A DNA stretch of 36,236 bases from SHZI01 sp032122615 (GTDB lineage: Bacteria; Pseudomonadota; Gammaproteobacteria; Steroidobacterales; GCA-2729495): NCBI GenBank assembly GCA_032122615.1, contig JAQBGF010000068.1, forward strand, positions 1-36,236, read 5' to 3'. The translations under genes were made by a program, and so were the position numbers. The stretch's first letter is position 1; each line of letters begins with the position of its first letter. A model generated the notes under the pieces. The model was not told the origin of the DNA, did no database searches, and saw only the letters and a program-made list of their open reading frames with translations. Below, piece after piece: positions 14,612 through 21,910 of the stretch.

Positions 14612-17212
14612 TTATTGGTAAACCCTGACCCAGTCAACCAGCATGGTCCGGGGCCATCCTGTCGCGCTCGGGGTGGGTACAGGTCTTCCGCCAATGGCGA
14701 CATTAAGGATGATGAAGAAGTTCTCGAGAAATTCTTCCATCGTGGCCGGCTGGATAGCCGCGGAATAATAGGTCACGCCATCCACTCTCCAGGTGATCCC
14801 ACTGGCGTTCCACTCTGCTTCGTAAACATGAAAAGCATTGCCCAGTGACACGCCCAGGTTTGTGCTGCCCGAGACCGTGCGTAAGCCGTTGGTCGATGAA
14901 CACAGGCCCACTAAGAGCGTTTCATCGCACCAGTGGATCGCGAAGACTGGTTGCTGGTTAGTCGTACCTCCGGAGTCGAACAATTCCACGATGTCTATTT
15001 CGCCCGCCTTCGGCCAGCCAGTGATCGGGAACTTCTCGCCCAGCATCCAGAAAGCAGGCCAGGTGCCCAGTCCGACGGGGAGTTTTATGGACGCCTGAAT
15101 TTTCCCGAACGTGAAGGCAAATCCCTGGCCGGGCTGACTCGGAAGCGTGATGAGCCGTGCAGAAGTGATCGAGCCGTCGCGTTTCCCGCATCCCGGTGGT
15201 GGTGCAGGCGAGGGGCATTGCGCCGTATCCAGTCGCGCAGTAATACTCAGGTAGCCGTTGTTCGGGTCGCCCGTATCCGGATAGACAATACTGATATTGC
15301 CCGGGTCGTTGGTATACAACTGCCACTCGTCATTGCCCCAGCCAAAAAAACCGCCGTAACCCGTTTCCAGCGTCCAGGTATTGGGATCAGGCGAAGTCCC
15401 CGAATCAAATTCATCCTGCCAGACGAGTGTCAGACCGCCCGGAGGCGTGGTTGAAGCTCCGACCACGCTCGCGTCGTCCCAGCGAACGGTGCCGCTACCC
15501 AGGGCGGGCGGCGTCAGAACATGGATCAACAATAACTTGGCCGACACCGTGCCCTGTGGGGCCGTGCCCGACACCGTCACCTGGGTCCAGTCCGTGGTCT
15601 CGGCTCCGTCTTGTACCGGCAGGTAGATATTTACGCCGTCGTCGATGGGATCAACGAAGTCCTCGAACGCAGGACCGAGCTGATTGCCGGTGCCATCGGG
15701 TCCGTCCCAGAAGGTCAGTTGCACGATACCGAGGTTGTTCAGGGGATCGCCCGTCCAGTTCATGGCCCACACGGAGGCCACATAGGGTGTGCCGGGCACA
15801 GCGGGAACCGTCTGGAAGGCACCGCTGTCAATGCCGTACTGCTTGAGGGACTGGGTCCCCGGCTCGTCGTGTGACACCGGTCCAAAGCCGGGGCCGGCCG
15901 TGTTGTTCGTGAAGTTACCGGCATTGAAGCACTGCCAGCCGGTCGAACAGTACAAATCACCGGCCGACGCGTCGGGCGCCTCAAAACCGCGGTTGGTCAA
16001 TAATTCTTCAGCTGAAGGTGGTTGTTCCGGTGCAGGCCCGGTCAGGGTCGCGTCGTCCCAGCGAACGGTGCCGCTACCCAGGGCGGGCGGCGTCAGAACA
16101 TGGATCAACAATAACTTGGCCGACACCGTGCCCTGTGGGGCCGTGCCCGACACCGTCACCTGGGTCCAGTCGGTGACCTCGGCCCCGTCTTGCACCGGCA
16201 GGTAGATATTTACGCCGTCGTCGATGGAATCAACGAAGTCCTCGAACGCAGCACCGAGCTGGTTTCCGGTGCCATCGGGCCCGTCCCAGAAGGTCAGTTG
16301 GACGATACCGAGGTTGTTCAGGGCATCGCCCGACCAGTTCATGGCCCACACGGAGGCCACATAGGTCGCGCCGGGCACAGCCTCGACCGTCTGGAAGGCG
16401 CCACTGTCGATGCCATATTGCTTCAGCGACTGGGTGCCCGGCTCGTGCGACACCGGCCCGGAGCTAGGACCGTCCGTGCTGTTCGTGAAGTTGCCGGCAT
16501 TGAAGCACTGCCAGCCGGTCGAACAGTACAGGTCAGCGGCCGAGGCGTCGGGGGACTCGAAACCGCCGTTGGTCAGCAGGTCTACGGTGCCGCTACCCGG
16601 GAACGCAGGGTAGCCGGGGAAGGGCCAGCTGAACGTGTTTGAACCCCCTAATGACTTGTAAGTCTCGTAAAAGTTGTCCAGGGCAGTTTCCGAATCGATA
16701 GCCGGATTGCTCGTTACCATGCCAATGACGTTGTCTACTTCCGCATCACTGGCGGTTTGGAAATCCAGCGTCAGGCCTGCTGCCAGTGTCCGCGTGTCGT
16801 CGCTGATCGTGATGCCATTCAGGTAGTTGCCGTCCGCATCAACGCTTTGCAGGAAACGCATTACTTTGGTCGCAGCATTAGGCGTCGCGGCTGTTCCCGG
16901 GTCGGCGCTGCCGGTCAGTTCAACAGGCGTGATAAGAGGAGCTCCCGGCACGGTGCCCAGTTCAATGCCGCCGACGGAGAACGTAACCGCCTCACCCGGG
17001 TAGTACCTGAACTCGCCGTCGGCAGTGGTGAGTCCCGACTGGGTCACCGTAACAAATTTGGCGCCCTCAACCGGTGAGTCAACCAGCACGCCGACATATG
17101 GCGTGGCACGAATCGGTGTTTTCCCGCTGCCGGTACCGCAACCCGCCAGGACAATGGCCGGGAGCAGGATGGCCAGAGCGCGTATCAGGCGTGCGGAGTC
17201 TATTAAGTGCAT
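14612..17212 (-). CDS. Multimodular GH16 beta-1,3-glucanase lipoprotein with two CBM-like repeats
   Basis: An 866-residue protein. It has a lipobox IVLAGC (Cys25). Residues 38-190 form a surface-protein-type domain (VDSPVEG ... GEFRYYPGEAVTFSVGGIELG) common in marine gammaproteobacterial exported proteins. Two near-identical CBM4/9-like modules follow at about 211-392 and 403-586. The C-terminal GH16 domain spans about 593-866, with catalytic GEIDIVE (Glu738, Asp740, Glu743). It probably sits on the outer membrane, binds laminarin and makes internal cuts. It is the first gene after a 274-bp gap that holds an operator, so it likely heads the GH16 / glycosidase-porin / lipoprotein / GH-A / oxidoreductase operon. 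Confidence 0.93.
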   Translation of the reverse strand: MHLIDSARLIRALAILLPAIVLAGCGTGSGKTPIRATPYVGVLVDSPVEGAKFVTVTQSGLTTADGEFRYYPGEAVTFSVGGIELGTVPGAPLITPVELTGSADPGTAATPNAATKVMRFLQSVDADGNYLNGITISDDTRTLAAGLTLDFQTASDAEVDNVIGMVTSNPAIDSETALDNFYETYKSLGGSNTFSWPFPGYPAFPGSGTVDLLTNGGFESPDASAADLYCSTGWQCFNAGNFTNSTDGPSSGPVSHEPGTQSLKQYGIDSGAFQTVEAVPGATYVASVWAMNWSGDALNNLGIVQLTFWDGPDGTGNQLGAAFEDFVDSIDDGVNIYLPVQDGAEVTDWTQVTVSGTAPQGTVSAKLLLIHVLTPPALGSGTVRWDDATLTGPAPEQPPSAEELLTNRGFEAPDASAGDLYCSTGWQCFNAGNFTNNTAGPGFGPVSHDEPGTQSLKQYGIDSGAFQTVPAVPGTPYVASVWAMNWTGDPLNNLGIVQLTFWDGPDGTGNQLGPAFEDFVDPIDDGVNIYLPVQDGAETTDWTQVTVSGTAPQGTVSAKLLLIHVLTPPALGSGTVRWDDASVVGASTTPPGGLTLVWQDEFDSGTSPDPNTWTLETGYGGFFGWGNDEWQLYTNDPGNISIVYPDTGDPNNGYLSITARLDTAQCPSPAPPPGCGKRDGSITSARLITLPSQPGQGFAFTFGKIQASIKLPVGLGTWPAFWMLGEKFPITGWPKAGEIDIVELFDSGGTTNQQPVFAIHWCDETLLVGLCSSTNGLRTVSGSTNLGVSLGNAFHVYEAEWNASGITWRVDGVTYYSAAIQPATMEEFLENFFIILNVAIGGRPVPTPSATGWPRTMLVDWVRVYQ
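15455..16006 (-). repeat. Intragenic CBM repeat, second copy
   Basis: This encodes residues 403-586 of the large GH16 protein. It is nearly identical to the first copy at 16037-16582, including a stretch of over 100 bases (from about 15472, matching from about 16051) with no visible difference. Such low divergence implies recent duplication or gene conversion. Confidence 0.9.
16037..16582 (-). repeat. Intragenic CBM repeat, first copy
   Basis: This encodes residues 211-392 of the large GH16 protein: LLTNGGFESPDAS, then the CSTGWQCFNAGNFTN segment, ending in GTVRWDDATLTG. It pairs with 15455-16006. Aromatic residues and the closing WDD strand fit a CBM4/9-type beta-sandwich. Confidence 0.9.
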
Positions 17213-17249
17213 GACATGTGTCTCTGGGCAGCCTTGTTTTCAGGGGCCA

Positions 17250-17261
17250 TATTCTTGTTTT
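17250..17261 (-). promoter_or_regulatory. Shared leader motif AAAACAAGAATA (GH16 gene)
   Basis: Read on the coding strand, AAAACAAGAATA lies 37 nt before the start codon of the large GH16 gene and is followed by a GGCCCC block. The same motif with the same flank lies before the symporter-GH17 fusion (24434-24445). A shorter form (ACAAGAATA) precedes the smaller GH16 gene (14532-14543). Role unknown. Confidence 0.4.
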
Positions 17262-17338
17262 GGAGGCTTGTCTGGCTCGAGCAGTACCACGTTGGCCTGG
17301 TTGTCTTTGCCCTAATGTTTCCAACTAATTAGCAAGAA

Positions 17339-17354
17339 GTGACAGCGGTGTCAA
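17339..17354 (-). promoter_or_regulatory. Probable LacI-family operator with embedded -35 box
   Basis: On the minus strand the sequence is TTGACACCGCTGTCAC, 14 of 16 positions identical to the perfect site at 24463-24478. TTGACA is a consensus -35 box; 17 bases further lies TAATTA as a weak -10. It is 127 bases upstream of the large GH16 start codon. This suggests that the lower half of the locus has its own repressible promoter. Confidence 0.65.
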
Positions 17355-17486
17355 TTCTTGCCCGATATCGACCGCAGGGGAGGGAACCGAATGGGTCGGC
17401 GCAGCATTCCGAGCCCCTCATGCTGTGGCGCAGCGGCTGTCCACGAATGAAGTTCGGGCAGCCAAAATCCGCCCTGCGAAGACGTT

Positions 17487-20400
17487 TTACCCGGAATGCA
17501 GCTGGCGGCTGGTCAGCACCAGTTCGATCTTGCGGATACGGCCGCTACGCTGAAAAATCTGTTGAGCCACTTCGGGAGGCAGCGCCAGCGCCGGCAGTGC
17601 CTGGCGTTCGCCGTTGTCCCGGGTGACGGCCACGGTGGGTACGGCGGACTCGTCCAGGCGGTAGACCAGGGGCACTTGGCACCAGGTAAAAGCCAGCCCG
17701 CCCCCCGGCACCGTCAGTTCCTGCCATTGCCCGTCCACATCCAGGAAGCGGAACGGTTCAGGCTCAGCGATGAATTCACGAGCACGCAGCAGTCCCGGTT
17801 CGAACCGCACCGATCCGGCATTCACGCGTACGCCCAGCTCGGCCAGGCGGGTCAGGATCTCTTCTTTGACCACACCGGTCATTCCCGGTTGCTGTGCGCC
17901 CATGTGTCTCGGCGTGTGCGAATACGGATCGGTTGGAAAGGCGCCAAATTCCGCCGGCGTCTTATTGAAGCCCATGCCCTCGCGGACGCGGTAATACAAG
18001 TTACCGAGTCGCTGGCAGATCACCTCATCCGCCCCGTGTTCCCGGGCGGCGAAGAAATTCTCCTGGATGGCCAACAGCAGCTTGGCCACCATGTGCCAGT
18101 AGACACAGCCCAGTCCCTCGAAGCCAAACATGCCACCGGAACGCCCGGTGAAGGCTTTGTGATTGAACACTGCTTCGAAAAGTGCCCGCAGTGGCTCTCG
18201 AGCTGGCTCCAGTAGCTCGTCGTAGGCCGGTGCGAGGCTATTCAGCCGCGCGTTCAGGTCGCCGACATTGGTCAGGTCGGCATTGAAGCGATAGGTCCCT
18301 GCGGCGTCGCATTCGATGATGCGAGTGTCGCGTTGGTCCAGCATCCGTTTGAGCAGTGGTATTGCCGCGACGTGCGCAGCCGGTACGCGGTTCTTCTCCA
18401 GAAAGCGTGGCAGCTCGCGATCGGGATAGAGCAGGAACGAATTCTGATCCGGGCGGAACACCTCGCTGGCGAACAGGGCTTCCAGCAATTCGACGGCCTG
18501 CGCCGGTGGGATGGCACCCGAGCTGAGCGCCGCTACCTGGCCTTCGAGCATCGGGTAGAGCGTAGCGATCTCCACTGCGTCCGGTTTCAGTTCGAGCAGG
18601 TTGTAAGCCTGGAACAAGCCGTCCTGGCGCACGTTGTTGCGAATGCTATGGTCGATCGCTGCCAATGCATCGTCGAGCATGCCGGCAATCGGCTTCAGGC
18701 TCTGCGATGCCGTACCTAAGAAGGATTCCTGGGCGTAGACGGTCTTTCGATAACGACTTGCGGCCTGACCCAGCTCCAGCAGCACCCGATAGCGCTGCCG
18801 CGCGTCTATGGGACCGTCCACCAGGTGTTCACGCAACCTGCTCAACGACACGGTGGTCTCGGCCAGCCATTGACCGACTTCCCTCGACAGGTTCACCTCG
18901 CCCTGTTGAGGCGCCAGCAGTGTCTGCAAGAACCGGATGTAGCGGCGCAGGTAATACAGCGTCACCATCGACAGACCATGGCCGACCAGGGCGTTGTTGG
19001 CGTCGTTCCACTCGGGACGTTGGGTGTTGAGCCAGATGCCACCGTCCACCACCAGGTTAGCGAGCTTGCCCAGCAGCGGCACGAGCAGCTTCTCGAGCAG
19101 AGTGACCTGGTACACCTGGCCATCGGCATCCAGCAGCAGCTTGCCGTCGGCACCCAGCGCTTCCACACGCTGCCCGATGCGTTGCGCCAGGTCATCGTCG
19201 TAGTCGACCGTACTCTTGGCGTTTTCGAGCACGGCTTCAAACGGCTTGATCCTGTAGGGCACATTGGCATAGCTGAACAGCGGCTGGCGCAAGAGCTCGC
19301 CGAGCCGGGCCGGGTGAAACTGCTGCGAAAGCTCCAGCAACTTCTGCAGATAGATAATCTGGTGATCGCCCCAATAGCCGACGTAGCTCCAGGAATCGTC
19401 CGGGTCTTCCACTTCCCAGTCGATGCCCTCATCGCTGATTCTGTAGGGGTTGTAGCCTTCCACCGTGGACGCGTTGACGAACTTGGCAATAACGTCTTCG
19501 ATCAATTCCGGGTAGCTCACCAGCAACGCTTCCCAGTTCTGGAAAATATCGCGCCAGTTGCCCTGGTAGGTGAGCGGCCGATTGCCCTGATCGTCTATCA
19601 GTTTGATGGTGAACTGATTCCAGGGGCGACTGGGGTCGCCGTGGCGACGGCCGAAGGTGATCGGCAGGAATTCCTGTGCAAGGCGAAGCAGCTGCAAATC
19701 ACCGGTCTGCTCGATGGTCAACCGCAACTGGCGGTAGTCAACCCGCTCCGGCAGTGACTCAAGCAGCGCCCGATGCCGTCGATGAACCTCGCGGTTGAAA
19801 ACCTTTATGTGCAGGCCGAAATTTCGTGACGGAACCAGATACTGGTCGGTCACGATGCCGCCGCGCAGGATGTTGAACAGTACGTTCGCATAGTGGTGTG
19901 CCGAGACGTTCTCCTCGGCAGTCTTTTGCAGCCCGTCGCCGGCCGCCACGATACGATTTAGTGCATCGGAGCCCTTTTCAACGGACCGGGCGATCGCGTC
20001 GGTCACGGCTTTCGGGTCACGAAGCTGACGAATGAGGTCGACCGCGTCGCCCTGGCTTTGCTCGACGTTTGCCACCACCTGCCAGCGGCGGGATGAATGG
20101 GCGGTCAGCGCCAGCGAGGCGCTGACCAGATACGCGCCGCGTACCCCACGCTTGCGGGTCTCCTGCACAAGGGCCTCGCCGCGGCGGAAGCGATCGAGTT
20201 GCTCGCTCGAGAGCAGCACCTGATGCCCTTTGAGGCCGAGGCAAAACACCGTCGTGGCCCGGAGGGACTCGCAAGGTTCGGCACGATCGGAGATCCCGGA
20301 GAACAAGGTGAACTGAGCCAGTCCGGTCGGTTCGTCCAGTTCACTCCACTTGTACGCATCCACCAGATAGCTCGAATTGGTCTGGACGAAGCGGGGTGTG

Positions 20401-20954
20401 CCGGCGGGGAGGATATTCTGCAGGCCGTCGACCAGTTCGACGCGGCAATCTTTCGTGCCCTGGTTCTCCAGTTCGACTTGCCTGACGAAGCCATAGGTGT
20501 CACTGCAAACCCAGCGATAGCGGAACGTCAGGCGAAGATCGTGGTTGATCTCCTCGAAAAGCAGCCTGTTGCCGTCGATAGTTTTGTAGAGATTGCGCGT
20601 AGTTGCATAGCGCCCGTCATGTGCTTTGTTGAACGGCTCCCAATGGTGACGCTCACCGTCCACTTCGGCTCGCAGCAGTGTGGTGCTGCCAGTATGCGGA
20701 GTGCTGTCGTAGATTTTGTCGACCGTGACATACGGGAACAGAGCAGTGTCCGGCGACACGCGGCCGGCAGTCAGGCCACCGTTCGATGCCACGAATATCC
20801 AGTGGTCGCTGTCGGATACCAGGCTGATGAAGAAGGGTGGAATCTTGTCGACATTGCCAATGGCGTAGTAACGCTCGCCCTCCAGCGTGACGAACGCACC
20901 GCTTACTTCGCTGGCAATGTGAACAGGCGTGCGCATGCGTGCTGAATCCGGCAT
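17487..20954 (-). CDS. GH149-type beta-1,3-glucan phosphorylase
   Basis: The product has 1155 residues from the ATG at 20952-20954, one base after the stop of the GH17 gene. The longer frame to 21170 only reads through GH17 antiframe sequence. There is no signal peptide, so the enzyme is cytosolic. Size and sequence features fit the large inverting phosphorylases related to GH94: an N-terminal beta-sandwich region, then an (alpha/alpha)6 barrel with YWGDHQIIYL (Asp530, the likely catalytic acid by analogy to the DDHLW motif of GH94) and RPEWNDANNALVGHG (about 647-660). GH149 enzymes phosphorolyse beta-1,3-glucan oligosaccharides to glucose-1-phosphate, saving ATP. I assign GH149 from length, motifs and glucan context; GH161 or another GH94-like family is the alternative. 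Confidence 0.8.
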   Translation of the reverse strand: MPDSARMRTPVHIASEVSGAFVTLEGERYYAIGNVDKIPPFFISLVSDSDHWIFVASNGGLTAGRVSPDTALFPYVTVDKIYDSTPHTGSTTLLRAEVDGERHHWEPFNKAHDGRYATTRNLYKTIDGNRLLFEEINHDLRLTFRYRWVCSDTYGFVRQVELENQGTKDCRVELVDGLQNILPAGTPRFVQTNSSYLVDAYKWSELDEPTGLAQFTLFSGISDRAEPCESLRATTVFCLGLKGHQVLLSSEQLDRFRRGEALVQETRKRGVRGAYLVSASLALTAHSSRRWQVVANVEQSQGDAVDLIRQLRDPKAVTDAIARSVEKGSDALNRIVAAGDGLQKTAEENVSAHHYANVLFNILRGGIVTDQYLVPSRNFGLHIKVFNREVHRRHRALLESLPERVDYRQLRLTIEQTGDLQLLRLAQEFLPITFGRRHGDPSRPWNQFTIKLIDDQGNRPLTYQGNWRDIFQNWEALLVSYPELIEDVIAKFVNASTVEGYNPYRISDEGIDWEVEDPDDSWSYVGYWGDHQIIYLQKLLELSQQFHPARLGELLRQPLFSYANVPYRIKPFEAVLENAKSTVDYDDDLAQRIGQRVEALGADGKLLLDADGQVYQVTLLEKLLVPLLGKLANLVVDGGIWLNTQRPEWNDANNALVGHGLSMVTLYYLRRYIRFLQTLLAPQQGEVNLSREVGQWLAETTVSLSRLREHLVDGPIDARQRYRVLLELGQAASRYRKTVYAQESFLGTASQSLKPIAGMLDDALAAIDHSIRNNVRQDGLFQAYNLLELKPDAVEIATLYPMLEGQVAALSSGAIPPAQAVELLEALFASEVFRPDQNSFLLYPDRELPRFLEKNRVPAAHVAAIPLLKRMLDQRDTRIIECDAAGTYRFNADLTNVGDLNARLNSLAPAYDELLEPAREPLRALFEAVFNHKAFTGRSGGMFGFEGLGCVYWHMVAKLLLAIQENFFAAREHGADEVICQRLGNLYYRVREGMGFNKTPAEFGAFPTDPYSHTPRHMGAQQPGMTGVVKEEILTRLAELGVRVNAGSVRFEPGLLRAREFIAEPEPFRFLDVDGQWQELTVPGGGLAFTWCQVPLVYRLDESAVPTVAVTRDNGERQALPALALPPEVAQQIFQRSGRIRKIELVLTSRQLHSG

Positions 20955-20955
20955 T

Positions 20956-21882
20956 TTAGTTTGACACCCGATCGGCGTAGATGTCTTGCAATGCCAGTTT
21001 CGGCATGCGATCCACGGTAAACAGCCCCCAGTGCTTTTCCGGCTCCAGCGGATCCGCCGAGCCTTTCCACGGTTCATCGAAGGCTTCGAACACGAACGTG
21101 AGAATTCCGGCTTCCCGGGTCCAGTCGACGAGTTTCCGGTAGTAGATGGCCTGCAATTCCTGCGAAGCATTCCAGGGCTCGATTCCCCGCCCGTTTGACG
21201 AGGTCGTCCAGCCGGCTTCCGTAATTACAACCGACTTGCCGGGATAGTGGTGCGCAACGCCGTAATAATTTTCCTTGGTGTAGTCGAGCGCAGCCTCGAC
21301 GGTCTGATATTCCCACACGGGATAGGTGTGCAGGGATATGAAGTCAAGCTCGGCCGCGAGCGGTTCGAGCTTGTTGGTCCAGGGCACATAGTTTTCGCAA
21401 AAGGTCACCGGCTGCCGGATGGCACTCTTTATTTGGCGCACGTATTCGATCAGCTTTTCCACCGGCACCATGTGATCCGTCCACTCGGCTGTAGCCTCAT
21501 TCCCTGCGGAGACAGCAAAGACGTGTGCCGGGTAGCGCTTAGCCAGCCGGATCAATCGGTCGATCTCCGCGCTGTTTTCCCGCCGATTTGCTCGCAGGGT
21601 CTCGTCATTGTACTGAGCGCCCCAGGGGCAGTTGTGATTGCTCAACTCGGCACACATGTTGGCGCCCAGCATGACCTTGAAATCCATACCCTCGGTGCTG
21701 ATCACGTCGAGGACCGTTTCTGCATGCAGGGTGCAGTCATACAAGCGGAGGTATTTCCAGTTTTTACTCAGGATACGAAGGTCTTCGCTGATCTGGGCGT
21801 AGCTTGGAAACGTGCCGTCTTGCGGAGACTGGCCCTCCCGATAGCCGGAATAACAAATGGCGTTGCCTGTCTGAAAATGCAT
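20956..21882 (-). CDS. Cytosolic GH17 beta-1,3-glucanase
   Basis: A 308-residue protein starting at the ATG at 21880-21882, preceded by an AGGA ribosome site. The longer frame has no ribosome site and no signal peptide. It is a full GH17 TIM barrel: acid/base Glu129 in VSAGNEAT, nucleophile Glu222 in VVITEAGW, and a closing FEAFDEPWKG strand. GH17 enzymes hydrolyse or transfer beta-1,3-glucan chains. With no export signal it should act in the cytosol on imported oligosaccharides. It lies 28 bp after the symporter-GH17 fusion and 1 bp before the phosphorylase, a tight three-gene operon. It is clearly diverged from the GH17 domain of the fusion. Confidence 0.92.
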   Translation of the reverse strand: MHFQTGNAICYSGYREGQSPQDGTFPSYAQISEDLRILSKNWKYLRLYDCTLHAETVLDVISTEGMDFKVMLGANMCAELSNHNCPWGAQYNDETLRANRRENSAEIDRLIRLAKRYPAHVFAVSAGNEATAEWTDHMVPVEKLIEYVRQIKSAIRQPVTFCENYVPWTNKLEPLAAELDFISLHTYPVWEYQTVEAALDYTKENYYGVAHHYPGKSVVITEAGWTTSSNGRGIEPWNASQELQAIYYRKLVDWTREAGILTFVFEAFDEPWKGSADPLEPEKHWGLFTVDRMPKLALQDIYADRVSN

Positions 21883-21910
21883 TGATTCCTGATCCACTGA
21901 TGACCCAGGG

